Numbered from the stretch's first letter, positions 34,096 through 43,307 are shown. The stretch is 64,000 bases of DNA from JBKHAJ01 sp964641125 (GCA_964641125.1 CAZXMO010000001.1:1-64000); one strand, 5' to 3'. The notes: a model not told the origin generated them from the letters alone. Numbers and translations are program-made.

Positions 34096-35439
34096 ATGAA
34101 CCGAAAGATTCTCTTAGCTCTGCTGCTTTTTGCAGTGCTCGTACCCGCGGCCGTCTTCGCCCAGGAAGCCGCCTCGGCGGAAACGGCCGCCGTCGAGGAA
34201 AAGCTCGACCTCTACGGTCAAGCCTTCGATATGATCTGGCTCGTTCTAGCGGCGGCATTGGTCTTTTTCATGCAGGCGGGATTCGCCATGGTGGAAACAG
34301 GGCTGACCCGGGCAAAAAACGCCGGAAACATACTCATGAAGAACCTGATGGACTTCTCAGCGGGGGCGGTTGTTTTCTGGGCGGTCGGATGGGCCCTGAT
34401 GTACGGAACATCCGCCGGGGGCTTTATCGGATCGAACCAGTTTTTTATCCTCGACGCCGATTCCTCCCTCTTCCGGGACTGGATGTTTCAGGTTGTCTTC
34501 GCGGCTACCGCGGCGACCATCGTGTCGGGGGCCATGGCGGAGCGGACGAAGTATTCAGGATACATCGTATACTCGGTGTTCATCACCGGGCTCATCTATC
34601 CGGTCTCGGGACATTGGATCTGGAGCGGTTCAGGATGGCTCGGAAATATGGGATTCCATGATTTCGCGGGCTCCACGGTGGTCCACTCGGTGGGAGCCTG
34701 GGCGGCGTTGATAGGGGCGGTCATCCTAGGACCGAGGACCGGCAAGTATATCAAGAAAAACGGATCCGTCACCGTCAAGGCCATACCCGGGCACAACATC
34801 CCCTTGGCCGCCCTGGGGGTCTTCATCCTCTGGTTCGGATGGTACGGCTTCAACGCCGGATCGACTCTCTCCGGTACCGACCTCGCCATCGGAGCGGTTG
34901 CGGTCACCACTACCTTAGCGGCGGCGGCGGGAGCGATCCTCGCCATGGCCTCATCGTGGATAGGGTTCGGCAAGCCCGATCCGAGTATGTCCCTCAACGG
35001 CGCCCTGGCGGGGCTCGTCGGGATTACCGCGGGGTGCCGGGTGGTCAGCCCGTCCGAAGCGGTCATAATCGGAGCCGCGGCGGGGGTGATCGTGGTGTTA
35101 TCGGTGGAGCTCTTCGATAAAGTCTTTCACATCGACGATCCCGTCGGGGCAATCTCGGTCCACGGGATCTGCGGAGCCTGGGGGACCCTTGCGGTGGGTA
35201 TCTTCGGCGATCTCGAAATTATCGGAGCCGGCCTCACCCGATGGGGACAGATAGGAGTGCAAGCGATAGGCATAGTCGCCGTATTCGGGTGGGTCACGGT
35301 TACCTCGGGTATACTCTTCGGACTTCTCAAGGCCTTCAAGGGACTCAGGGTAACGCCCAAGGAAGAACGGATGGGACTCGATATCACTGAACACGCGTCC
35401 GAATCCTACAGCGGATTCCAGATCTTCAGCAACATGTAG
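34096..35439 (+). CDS. amt: Ammonium transporter Amt
   Basis: 447 residues. Signal-peptide-like N-terminus (MNRKILLALLLFAVLVPAAV, cleavage after VFA), as in many Amt proteins, then 11 membrane segments. Diagnostic AGFAMVETGLTRAKN near residue 60, the GxxDFAGSTVVHSVG segment (the pore histidine in VHSVG) at ~195-205, and the second pore histidine in ISVHGICGAWG near residue 355. The start is set by AGGAG. Co-transcribed with the PII gene 11 bases downstream. Confidence 0.97.
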   Translation: MNRKILLALLLFAVLVPAAVFAQEAASAETAAVEEKLDLYGQAFDMIWLVLAAALVFFMQAGFAMVETGLTRAKNAGNILMKNLMDFSAGAVVFWAVGWALMYGTSAGGFIGSNQFFILDADSSLFRDWMFQVVFAATAATIVSGAMAERTKYSGYIVYSVFITGLIYPVSGHWIWSGSGWLGNMGFHDFAGSTVVHSVGAWAALIGAVILGPRTGKYIKKNGSVTVKAIPGHNIPLAALGVFILWFGWYGFNAGSTLSGTDLAIGAVAVTTTLAAAAGAILAMASSWIGFGKPDPSMSLNGALAGLVGITAGCRVVSPSEAVIIGAAAGVIVVLSVELFDKVFHIDDPVGAISVHGICGAWGTLAVGIFGDLEIIGAGLTRWGQIGVQAIGIVAVFGWVTVTSGILFGLLKAFKGLRVTPKEERMGLDITEHASESYSGFQIFSNM

Positions 35440-35450
35440 AGGAGGAGACC

Positions 35451-35792
35451 ATGAAACTAATAATTGCGTACATTCAGCCGCACCAGCTCAACGATGTCAA
35501 GCAGGAGCTCTACAAGGCGGAAGTCTACAAGATGTCCGTGACCAACGCCCTAGGATGCGGTCAGCAGAAGGGATACCACGAGTCGTATCGGGGAGTGGAG
35601 ATCGAGGTGAATCTCCTCAAAAAGACCCGCCTCGAGATTGCGGTCAACGATAACTTCGTCCAGAGGACCATAGACGCAATCATTGCCGGGGCCCGAACCG
35701 GGGAGATCGGCGACGGTAAGATTTTCGTCCTCGATCTTTCAGAATGCATCCGGATACGAAGCGGAGAGACCGGGACCGAGGCCATCGGCTGA
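35451..35792 (+). CDS. glnK: PII nitrogen-regulatory protein (GlnK/GlnB family)
   Basis: 113 residues. Trimeric sensor of ATP/ADP and 2-oxoglutarate that gates Amt. The T-loop region GYHESYRGVEIEVNLLKK keeps a tyrosine before RG, corresponding to the uridylylated position in proteobacterial PII. The C-terminal signature ARTGEIGDGKIFV and IRIRSGETGTEAIG is intact. Linked to amt, so GlnK is more likely than GlnB. Confidence 0.95.
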   Translation: MKLIIAYIQPHQLNDVKQELYKAEVYKMSVTNALGCGQQKGYHESYRGVEIEVNLLKKTRLEIAVNDNFVQRTIDAIIAGARTGEIGDGKIFVLDLSECIRIRSGETGTEAIG

Positions 35793-35814
35793 ACCGGCGT
35801 TTCAAACCGAAAGG

Positions 35815-35840
35815 GCCGCCCCGAGGCGGGGCGGCTTTTC
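35815..35840 (+). terminator. Terminator after amt-PII
   Basis: GCCGCCCC, a GAG loop and GGGGCGGC, followed by TTTTCTC. The convergent pduL gene ends at 35861 on the other strand, so the hairpin may serve both directions. Confidence 0.8.
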
Positions 35841-35860
35841 TCTCCCCACGATCGGGGGCA

Positions 35861-36433
35861 CTACCTCAGGAGCTCCACGAGCTGGAAATCTTCGACTCCC
35901 GCGGCAAATCCTTCGTCGAAATCGATGTGCATCTCCAGGGCGAAATCCGGACTTACCTTAACGGTAACGTTTTCGAATACCACCCCCCGCTCTCCGGCGA
36001 CTCTTATCCTGACCCTGTCCCCGTCACCGACTCCGAACTCGGCGGCGTCCCGGGGGTGCATGTGAATGTGCCGGGCCGCCGCGATGACCCCCCGTTCGAG
36101 GACGACAGCTCCTTCGGGACCGACAAGGACGCATCCCGGGGTTCCTTCGATGTCACCCGATAACCTGACCGGCGGTACAATACCTAGGGCGAGCCCGTTG
36201 GAGCGGGATATTTCTACCTGTGTAGCGGCGCGCTCCGGACCGACCGGTATCACATCCCGGATACTCCCCTCGGGTCCTTGGACGGTCACCCTTTCGAGGG
36301 CGGCGAACTGTCCCGGGATGGTCAGCTCCCGCTCCAGGGTCAGCCGATGCCCCGGACCGAAGAGTTCCTCCACATGGCCGGCGGTCAGATGCACGTGTAT
36401 ATCCGAGCGGGCAAGGGGAAGGTGTTTTTTCAT
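35861..36433 (-). CDS. PduL-family phosphotransacylase
   Basis: 190 residues. Exchanges CoA and phosphate on acetyl- or propionyl-CoA. Two related beta-barrel domains with the zinc-binding histidines in SDIHVHL (~10-17) and AARHIHMHP (~118-126). There is no N-terminal encapsulation peptide and no microcompartment genes nearby, so a housekeeping phosphate acetyltransferase is more likely than propanediol metabolism. Convergent with amt-PII. The predicted promoter leaves only 3-4 bases before the ATG. Confidence 0.9.
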   Translation of the reverse strand: MKKHLPLARSDIHVHLTAGHVEELFGPGHRLTLERELTIPGQFAALERVTVQGPEGSIRDVIPVGPERAATQVEISRSNGLALGIVPPVRLSGDIEGTPGCVLVGPEGAVVLERGVIAAARHIHMHPRDAAEFGVGDGDRVRIRVAGERGVVFENVTVKVSPDFALEMHIDFDEGFAAGVEDFQLVELLR

Positions 36434-36442
36434 AACTCTCGA

Positions 36443-36471
36443 ATTGTACAGGGCTATTTACAATTTTGCAA
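36443..36471 (-). promoter_or_regulatory. pduL promoter with almost no leader
   Basis: Minus-strand TTGCAA (36466-36471), 17-bp spacer, TACAAT (36443-36448). The expected start at ~36436 is 3-4 bases from the ATG at 36433. Confidence 0.6.
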
Positions 36472-36530
36472 ACCACCGGTAGGCTGAAATCATCGAAAAA
36501 AACTATGTCATCACGAGGGGGTAATACCAC

Positions 36531-37460
36531 ATGAAGATTTCGATCGTCGGGGCGGGAGCAATGGGCTCCCTGTACGGATCCGCCTTGGCTTCCACCGGCC
36601 ATGATGTGGTCTTGTACGATATAAACGAAGAACACGTACAAGCGATCAATAGCTCGGGGATGGTCGTCGAGGAGGCGCGATCGGACAAGACCACCGTCTC
36701 CCGTCCTCAGGCAAGTACCGATCCCGAAGCTGTCACCGGCAGCGATGTCGTCATCATCTTCGTCAAATCCACCGCCACCGAAGCGGTGGCAAAGCAGTTC
36801 TCCTCATTACTCGGGGAGAAGGGTATCGTCATTACCCTGCAGAACGGTGTGGGTAACGAGGCGATCCTCAAGCGCTACTTCGGCGAGTCGAGAACCGCCG
36901 CCGGGGTTACGAGTCAGGGGGCGACCTTCCTAGGGCCCGGACGCATCCGGCACGCCGGGAAGGGCCCTACCCACCTGTGCATGTCCGACAACGAAAACTC
37001 CAAGCTCGACGACTTCGTCGCCGCCCTGAACGAGGCGGGATTCGAGACCCATATCGAAGAGAACATCGACAATCTCATCTGGAGCAAGCTGGTCATCAAC
37101 GTAGGGATCAACGGTTTGACCGCCCTCACCGGCCTCCACAACGGCGAGCTGCTGAATTTCGACGAAACCAAAGAGCTTATCCGGGAACTCGTCGACGAGG
37201 CTGTACAGGTAGTCCGTGCCAAGGGACTCACCCTTACTTACGACAATCCGGTCGAGATGGTCTACTCGGTGTGCGAAAAGACAGGGGGGAACCGTTCGTC
37301 CATGCTTCAGGATTTCGACCGCGGAAGCCGGTCGGAAATAGACTTTATCAACTTTGCCGTAGTACGGGAGGCCGAGGAGCGGGGGATACCGGCGCCGGTC
37401 AACCTGACGGTCGCGCGGCTGGTGAAGACTTACGACCATATTCACGGGAGCGGGCGATGA
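36531..37460 (+). CDS. Ketopantoate reductase family protein (PanE/ApbA)
   Basis: 309 residues. N-terminal Rossmann fold with GAGAMGSLYG (~7-16) for NADPH; C-terminal helical domain with the conserved catalytic-lysine region (LIWSKLVINVGINGLTAL) and the SSMLQDFDRGSRSEIDFINF signature at ~255-275. The family reduces 2-dehydropantoate in CoA synthesis; some members act on other 2-keto acids. It overlaps the next gene by ATGA, so the two are probably one transcript. Confidence 0.88.
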   Translation: MKISIVGAGAMGSLYGSALASTGHDVVLYDINEEHVQAINSSGMVVEEARSDKTTVSRPQASTDPEAVTGSDVVIIFVKSTATEAVAKQFSSLLGEKGIVITLQNGVGNEAILKRYFGESRTAAGVTSQGATFLGPGRIRHAGKGPTHLCMSDNENSKLDDFVAALNEAGFETHIEENIDNLIWSKLVINVGINGLTALTGLHNGELLNFDETKELIRELVDEAVQVVRAKGLTLTYDNPVEMVYSVCEKTGGNRSSMLQDFDRGSRSEIDFINFAVVREAEERGIPAPVNLTVARLVKTYDHIHGSGR

Positions 37461-38686
37461 TAAGGGACAAAGAAAAGCGGCTCCTCGAATTCATCGACCG
37501 GGACGAGCTTATTACCCTGACCGCGGATCTCGTCAGGATCGACAGCGTCCTCCGGCCGGAGACCGGGAACACCGAGTCGGAAGCGGTCCGCTTCCTGAGC
37601 GATTGGATCCGGCAGGAGCTCGAGGTGGAACCGGTCGTCGAAGAGGTCGAGCCGGGGCGGGAAAACATCATCGTTACCGTCGATTCGGGGAAGCCCGGAA
37701 AATGTCTCATGTTCGAGGGACACTCCGACGTGGTAAGCGAAGGAGAGCGGAAGCTGTGGAAACACGATCCCTTCGGAGCCGAAATCAAGGACGGAAAACT
37801 CTACGGCCGCGGCTCCTGCGACATGAAGGCCGGCCTCGCGGTTAATCTTATCACCGTGAAGGCCCTCCTCCGTTCGGGAATCGCCTGGAGCGGAAAAATC
37901 CGGATCGGTATCGTCTGCGACGAAGAGGGGATGATGATCGGGATAAAGGACTTCATCCAAAGGGGACACGCCGACGATGTGGACGCCTGCCTTGTCTCGG
38001 AACCCGAGGAAAACCAGCTCTGCCTGAGCATGAAGGGCGCCGTCCGGGGAATCGTTCGGGTGACCGGAAAGATGGCCCACGGGGCCATGCCCCTGTCGGG
38101 GATCAATCCCAACACCAGGATGGCCCGGATAATACTCGCCTTCGAAGAATACGAGCGGGCCGAAAAAGAGCGGTGCGGAAAGGACGAGTTCCTAGGTTTT
38201 CCCTCGATCACCTTTACCGTGGTCCAGGCCCCCCCTCCCGGAGAGCCCCGGCAGCTGAACGTCATGCCCGGGTCGGCGGTCGGATACCTGGACATCCGGA
38301 CAGTTCCGAATCAGGATCACGAGACCGTCAGGGGACGGCTCCGGGAGATCCTAGCCGACCTCGCCCGGGAGGACGATGATTTTAGGGCCGATCTCGAGTT
38401 CATCGAGGACCGTCCGGTGGTTACCATGGAGAGGGATGAGCCTATCGTAACCGCCGCCGCCGGGGCGTATACCGACGTCACCGGAAAAGAGCCTCGGTAC
38501 AACGGGGTTCCCGGGGCGACCGACGGGACTTTCCTCCGGGCCTGGAAGGGGATCCCCTCTCTGGTCAACGGACCGGGGCCGCGGCACCTCCCCCATCAGA
38601 CCGATGAGTATGTCGAGCTCGACGAGCTCGTGGAGGCGGCAAAGGTCTACGTTTTGACCGCCTACCGATATCTGACCGGGGAATAA
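37457..38686 (+). CDS. M20 family metallopeptidase/deacylase (ArgE/DapE-like)
   Basis: 409 residues from the ATG overlapping the PanE stop. Two-metal amidohydrolase: EGHSDVV supplies the first ligand, GRGSCDMKAGL the bridging Asp, CDEEGMM the catalytic Glu and ligand, and the C-terminal His is in the PRHLPHQTDEY stretch. A lid/dimerisation domain lies at ~190-310. The substrate is unknown; ArgE, DapE or a peptidase are all possible. A much longer frame upstream is the shadow of panE. Confidence 0.88.
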   Translation: MIRDKEKRLLEFIDRDELITLTADLVRIDSVLRPETGNTESEAVRFLSDWIRQELEVEPVVEEVEPGRENIIVTVDSGKPGKCLMFEGHSDVVSEGERKLWKHDPFGAEIKDGKLYGRGSCDMKAGLAVNLITVKALLRSGIAWSGKIRIGIVCDEEGMMIGIKDFIQRGHADDVDACLVSEPEENQLCLSMKGAVRGIVRVTGKMAHGAMPLSGINPNTRMARIILAFEEYERAEKERCGKDEFLGFPSITFTVVQAPPPGEPRQLNVMPGSAVGYLDIRTVPNQDHETVRGRLREILADLAREDDDFRADLEFIEDRPVVTMERDEPIVTAAAGAYTDVTGKEPRYNGVPGATDGTFLRAWKGIPSLVNGPGPRHLPHQTDEYVELDELVEAAKVYVLTAYRYLTGE

Positions 38687-38708
38687 TCCCGGCAGCTCCG
38701 GCTATACG

Positions 38709-38742
38709 AAAAAGAGCCGCCCCAAAGGGCGGCTCTTTTTTT
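38709..38742. terminator. Bidirectional terminator between the M20 gene and the liv operon
   Basis: AAAGAGCCGCCC (38711-38722) and GGGCGGCTCTTT (38727-38738) with a 4-base loop and A/T runs on both sides. It suits both the plus-strand M20 transcript and the minus-strand transporter transcript. Confidence 0.93.
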
Positions 38743-38773
38743 AGCAAATATATCTGTCTTCGAAGGAGGCCGG

Positions 38774-40000
38774 TTACTCGGGCCGTACCTCTTCCACAAG
38801 CTGCTTCTGAGCATCCTGGATTTCGAAGAGGAAGATCGGCTTGTCGGTGGGAACACCGTCGCTCATACTCCAGGTGAACTGGAGTCCCTCGAAGTTCTTG
38901 ACGTCCATGCTGTAGTCCCGGATTGCCCTTCGCTCTTCCTGGAGCCGGTCTCGATCTCCGGTGAGCTCCATCTCCTCGATCGCCTCGGCGATCATATAAA
39001 CCGCGTCGTAGTAGTGGGTCGAGAGGCTCGGGGGAGACTGCCCGTCGTGATCGGCGGCATATGCTTCTTCATAGGCATTCCACCGGGGAGTGTCGAGGAA
39101 GGGGTTGGTGTAGTTGTAGATCATGGTCCCGTCGAGGGCTTCGCCGCCGGTGGTATACAGGGCGGGCGCGTCGGCGGAGTTGAAGATCAGGATCTTGTTC
39201 ATATCTTCCCAGCCGCGGTTCTTGAGCTCCTTGATGATCTTGGCGGCCTTCTCGTCGCTGGTGGCGAGAACAACACCGTCGGGGTTCTGGCTCAAGGCCC
39301 GGACGATGAGGGGCCCGAAAGTGACCGCGTCGGTGGGGACCTCGACGTCATTGAGCGGGGTCTTGCCGGCGGCTTCGATGCCGATCTCGTGGGCGTTGGC
39401 CATACCGGGCCAGGGACCGTAATTCTCGACGAACTGGACCACGCTTTCCATCTTGGGGAACTTCTCGGCCCAGGCGGTTACAACCGGGGGAAGTTTGTCG
39501 TCGGTGGGGGCGAACCAGCTGATCGACCAGGGGAAGAACTCGACCGCGTACTCGTACGAGGTGGTCGCGGTAAAGGCGAAAAGGCCGTTTTCCACCGCGG
39601 TAGGCATGGATGCCATGATAACCGGCTCGGGAACGGGACCCATTACGGTCAGAGCATCGCCCTCAGCGAGCTTGCCCATTTCGACGATTCCCTTGTTAGG
39701 GTCCATTCCGGTATCGATCGCCTGGATCCGGACGGGTACTCCCCGAACACCGCCGGCCGCGTTTATCTCTTCGGCGGCCCGTTCGGCGCCCCAGAGAAGA
39801 TATTCACCGATTCCGGCGATAGGTCCGGTGAGGACGTTGAGGAAGGGAATTACCCATTCGTCGACCACGACCTCGCCGGTGTCCTCGGTTTCGGCCTGCT
39901 GCCCTGCAGGGGCGGCTTCCTGCTGGCCCCCGGCAAAAGCAAAGCCCGAGATTACGAGAAACACCACTATCAGAATACTGAGAATTGTGTTCTTTTTCAT
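38774..40000 (-). CDS. livK: ABC transporter substrate-binding protein, branched-chain amino-acid/amide type
   Basis: 408 residues. Sec signal peptide (MKKNTILSILIVVFLVISGF, cleavage near AFA-GGQQ) followed by a Gln/Glu/Ala linker and a type I periplasmic-binding fold: FLNVLTGPIAGIGEYLLWGAERAAEEIN, then IRVQAIDTGMDPNKG-like region, with the second lobe containing SADAPALYTTGGEALDGTM. No lipobox Cys is present, unlike many spirochaete binding proteins. The ligand cannot be read from sequence; branched amino acids, amides or urea are possible. Last gene of the operon. Confidence 0.9.
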   Translation of the reverse strand: MKKNTILSILIVVFLVISGFAFAGGQQEAAPAGQQAETEDTGEVVVDEWVIPFLNVLTGPIAGIGEYLLWGAERAAEEINAAGGVRGVPVRIQAIDTGMDPNKGIVEMGKLAEGDALTVMGPVPEPVIMASMPTAVENGLFAFTATTSYEYAVEFFPWSISWFAPTDDKLPPVVTAWAEKFPKMESVVQFVENYGPWPGMANAHEIGIEAAGKTPLNDVEVPTDAVTFGPLIVRALSQNPDGVVLATSDEKAAKIIKELKNRGWEDMNKILIFNSADAPALYTTGGEALDGTMIYNYTNPFLDTPRWNAYEEAYAADHDGQSPPSLSTHYYDAVYMIAEAIEEMELTGDRDRLQEERRAIRDYSMDVKNFEGLQFTWSMSDGVPTDKPIFLFEIQDAQKQLVEEVRPE

Positions 40001-40013
40001 GCGTACACTCCTT

Positions 40014-40919
40014 TTACGTGTGTGTTTTTATTAACTTCTTTCTCCTTAAAATTTTAAGGGAAAGAAACTTTTCTATATTGTATACGAAAGGCCTTGTTAT
40101 GACACCCTCCGGTTTGAGCACCAGTACGACCAAGAGGAGCACTCCGTAGATAACGATCCGCCACGACTGGATAGCCGACGGAAAGAGGAGGGGCACTCCC
40201 CACAGGACGGGGGCCGCCAGGACGACACCCCACTGGGTGGCGTACCCGCCCACGAAGAGCATGGTCATGCATACTCCCACCAAGTGGAAGGTAAAAAAGT
40301 CGGGAAACAGGTTCCTCATGATGTAGGCGTACAGCACGCCGCTGGCGCCGCCTAGGGCGCTCGCCCAGGTCTGCAGCCCCATCCCCATCCGCTTGACGTT
40401 GACGCCGAAGGAGGTGGCTAAGTCCTGATCGACGAAGATGGCCGATGCGGCCCTTCCCAATCGGGAGTGGTCGAACCGGTAAATGAAGAACCCCACGATG
40501 AGGATGAAGGCGTAGGCTACAAAAAAAAGGAGCAGCCTGCTGGTGTCTCCGGTTTCCGCTATCCGGGGGATACCGAACATCCCTAGGGTCCCGCCGAAGG
40601 CTTCCACATTTTCGACAATTGTTTTTGTTATAAATATGAAGGTGAATCCGACTATGACCACGGCGAAACAGGGGGCGTCCCCTATTGCCAGGGAGACCAG
40701 GAATCCGACCAGCGCCCCTAAAATGATCCCCGCGAAAAATACGATCAAAAAGGGCCAGTTCCAATTGAGGGCCGCGTAGGCGCCGAAATAGCCGGAAATG
40801 GTCATATTCGCGACGGTCATGAAGTGGAGCTGCCCTACCCGGTAGGGGAGATAGAAGGACCAGCTCATGAGTATGTAAATCGCGGTAATTGCTAAAAAGT
40901 TAAAAACAATTGAAGACAA
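40014..40919 (-). CDS. livM: Branched-chain amino-acid-type ABC permease, LivM family
   Basis: 301 residues, hydrophobic throughout with 8-10 membrane segments. YLPYRVGQLHFMTVANMTISGYFGAYAAL near the N-terminus and the LGRAASAIFVDQDLATSFGVN coupling region (~150-170) match LivM. Pairs with the LivH-type permease 36 bases upstream. Confidence 0.9.
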   Translation of the reverse strand: MSSIVFNFLAITAIYILMSWSFYLPYRVGQLHFMTVANMTISGYFGAYAALNWNWPFLIVFFAGIILGALVGFLVSLAIGDAPCFAVVIVGFTFIFITKTIVENVEAFGGTLGMFGIPRIAETGDTSRLLLFFVAYAFILIVGFFIYRFDHSRLGRAASAIFVDQDLATSFGVNVKRMGMGLQTWASALGGASGVLYAYIMRNLFPDFFTFHLVGVCMTMLFVGGYATQWGVVLAAPVLWGVPLLFPSAIQSWRIVIYGVLLLVVLVLKPEGVITRPFVYNIEKFLSLKILRRKKLIKTHT

Positions 40920-40954
40920 ACTGTTTCCTCCTGGTACAGGCTACAAAGTATACC

Positions 40955-41839
40955 TTAAAGTTTTATTCCGAACAATCCTCGCGGCTTGACGAGAATGACG
41001 ACCAGCATGATGACGAAGGCGATAGCGTTCGACCAGGAGCCTGAAATGTACCCCTGAATGACCGCCTCCACTATCCCTAACAGAAGACCCACTATAAGCC
41101 CCCCTTTGAGGTTTCCCAGTCCCGCGATAATCGACACCGCCAGGACCTTGTGGGCCACATGTTCTCCCAAGGTGGGTGACGCGGAGCCTAGGAGCATCGA
41201 GAGAAGCACCGCGGTAAGCCCCCCTAAGAGGCCGGTCAGGGCATAACTCGCGAGTCCGGTCTTGAGAAGGGGGATCCCTACCAGCTTAGCGCCCTCCGGA
41301 TCTTCGGCAATAGCGCGAAAGGCGCGCCCCGAACGGGTCTTGTACAGGAGCCAGAAGAATATGGCCACCGCGACGATTCCCACCCCCAGGGAGTAGATCT
41401 GTCCTCTTGTTATGTTGACCAGCCCGATATTGATCAGAGCTCCTTCACCCACTAATTCCTTCGGAAAGGAGATAGGAAAACCCCGGTTGAACTCTTTTGC
41501 AAGGACATCGCTTATGATCATTCCGAGTCCTAGGGATATAACCATGGTTGCGTTGATGTCCACCTCGCCCCGCTTCCGCATGACGTGCTGGAACATCGGG
41601 GCGGTGGCGACGTTGAACAGGATCGACGCGGCGACGGCCGCCAGCATTCCCAAAAAGATGTTGTTCCCGGTCAAATTCAGGACCACCCAGGATATGTACA
41701 TCGAGAAGACGACTACCTGGGGATAGGAAAAGTGGATGATCATGGCCACGAGAAGCAGAAGGTTGAATCCCGTTACCAGCAGCACGTAGATGCTTCCGAG
41801 GGACAGTCCGTTTATGACTTGTGCAATAAATACTTCCAT
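40955..41839 (-). CDS. livH: Branched-chain amino-acid-type ABC permease, LivH family
   Basis: 294 residues. Starts MEVFIAQVINGLSLGSIYVL, typical of LivH, and contains TRSGRAFRAIAEDPEGAKLVGI, the cytoplasmic coupling segment, then GLGNLKGGLIVGLLLGIVEA near the end. Follows livF by 3 bases. Confidence 0.92.
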   Translation of the reverse strand: MEVFIAQVINGLSLGSIYVLLVTGFNLLLLVAMIIHFSYPQVVVFSMYISWVVLNLTGNNIFLGMLAAVAASILFNVATAPMFQHVMRKRGEVDINATMVISLGLGMIISDVLAKEFNRGFPISFPKELVGEGALINIGLVNITRGQIYSLGVGIVAVAIFFWLLYKTRSGRAFRAIAEDPEGAKLVGIPLLKTGLASYALTGLLGGLTAVLLSMLLGSASPTLGEHVAHKVLAVSIIAGLGNLKGGLIVGLLLGIVEAVIQGYISGSWSNAIAFVIMLVVILVKPRGLFGIKL

Positions 41840-41842
41840 ACG

Positions 41843-42565
41843 TTACGCTCCCAGATATGCTTCCCGGACCTTCGGATCGTTCAACAGCTCCTGTGAGGTT
41901 CCGGAGAGGACCACGTTCCCCGTCTCCAAAACATAGCCGCGGTGGGCTGACTTGAGCGCCTTGTTGGCGTTCTGTTCGGAGAGGAGGATGGCGTACCCCT
42001 CTTTGTTCAAGTTGAGTAGAATTTCAAAGATGTCGTTGACGATGATCGGAGCGAGGCCTATGGAGGGCTCGTCCACCATGATGAGCTTAGGATTCGACAT
42101 CAGGGCCCGGGCGATGGCGAGCATCTGCCTCTCCCCGCCGCTCAAGGTACCCGCGGTCTGGTCCCGCCGCTCTTTCAAAATAGGAAAACTCCCGAATACC
42201 CGCTCCATATTCCGGTCCGCGTTCTTCAGATTATGATGGGCGCCTAAGAGAAGGTTATCAGTTACCGACATCGAGGGAAACACTCCCCGTCCCTCGGGAA
42301 CGAGGAAGAGCCCCTCCCGGACGTTCCGGTCCGCCGATTCTCCGGCTATGGACTTCCCCTTGAAGAGGATGTCCCCGCTTTGGGGCTCGTTGATGCCCAG
42401 GACGGTTTCCAAGACGGTGGTCTTTCCGGCGCCGTTCGCACCGACTAAAACCACTATTTCCCCCTCCCGGACCTCGAGACTGGTATTTTTCAGGGCGTTC
42501 ACGTGTCCGTAGGAAACGGATATGTCCTTCACCTCTAAGAGTACATTCGCTTTATTCTGTTCCAA
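41843..42565 (-). CDS. livF: ABC transporter ATPase, LivF family
   Basis: 240 residues. Walker A GANGAGKTT (~38-46), signature LSGGERQMLAIARAL (~140-154), Walker B LIMVDEPSIGLAP (~160-172), then a switch histidine replaced by Gln in LLSEQN, which is normal for LivF. Overlaps livG by 14 bases. Confidence 0.94.
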   Translation of the reverse strand: MEQNKANVLLEVKDISVSYGHVNALKNTSLEVREGEIVVLVGANGAGKTTVLETVLGINEPQSGDILFKGKSIAGESADRNVREGLFLVPEGRGVFPSMSVTDNLLLGAHHNLKNADRNMERVFGSFPILKERRDQTAGTLSGGERQMLAIARALMSNPKLIMVDEPSIGLAPIIVNDIFEILLNLNKEGYAILLSEQNANKALKSAHRGYVLETGNVVLSGTSQELLNDPKVREAYLGA

Positions 42566-43307
42566 GATAGGCCTCCAGCACTTTCGGGTCGTTCTGCACC
42601 TGCTCGGGGGTCCCTTCGCTGATCTTCTTCCCGAAGTTGAGGACCGATACCCAGTCGGAAAGGTGCATGAGCATCTTGACGTCGTGGCTGATGACGATTA
42701 CGGTGATCCCGCGTACCCGGAGCTTCTGAATCGCTTCGATGATCCTCTCGGTTTCTTTCGCCCCCATACCCGAGTTCGGCTCGTCGAGAAGGAGGAGCTT
42801 GGGATCGGAGACCGCGGCCCGGGCTATCTGGACGAACTGCCGTTCCGCCCAAACAAGGTCGATTGCCCAGCGCTCCGCCGATTCGGCGATCCCTAAGAGC
42901 TCGAGGAGCTCCATCGCCCTCTTCTTGATCCCTTCCTCCCGCTCGGCCGCTTTGAAAGGGGCCCGGAAAAAGGTTTCCCCGGCGTCCTTGCGCCCAAAAT
43001 CGTAGATCCCGGACATGACGTTTTCGAGCACGGTAAGTCCGGGTACGAGTTTCCCCGCCTGGAAGGTCCGTCGAATTCCCCTGTTCGCGACGGTCTCGGG
43101 AGGCAGTCCGGTGATGTCCTCACCGTCGAGAATAACCCGCCCTTCGTCCGCCTTCAAGAGCCCGGTGATACAGTTAAAGGTGGTTGTCTTGCCGCTGCCG
43201 TTCGGGCCTATGATCCCGTGGATTTTGCCCTCTTTGACGTCGATATCGATGCCCTGCAGGGCCTTGATACCGCCGAACGACTTGCTTAAGGACTTGATTG
43301 AAAGCAT
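42552..43307 (-). CDS. livG: ABC transporter ATPase, LivG family
   Basis: 251 residues. Walker A GPNGSGKTT, Walker B LLLLDEPNSGMGAKE, and a signature region in which LSGGQ is replaced by VWAERQFVQIARA. The missing LSGGQ is unusual, because LivG normally has LSYGxQ. The C-terminal DPKVLEAYLGTE is typical. First gene of the liv operon. Confidence 0.9.
   Translation of the reverse strand: MLSIKSLSKSFGGIKALQGIDIDVKEGKIHGIIGPNGSGKTTTFNCITGLLKADEGRVILDGEDITGLPPETVANRGIRRTFQAGKLVPGLTVLENVMSGIYDFGRKDAGETFFRAPFKAAEREEGIKKRAMELLELLGIAESAERWAIDLVWAERQFVQIARAAVSDPKLLLLDEPNSGMGAKETERIIEAIQKLRVRGITVIVISHDVKMLMHLSDWVSVLNFGKKISEGTPEQVQNDPKVLEAYLGTE

Noticed and set aside
36977..37456. A 160-codon N-terminal extension of the M20 peptidase
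   Set aside because: It lies wholly inside panE in another frame. The ATG overlapping the panE stop begins a complete M20 protein.
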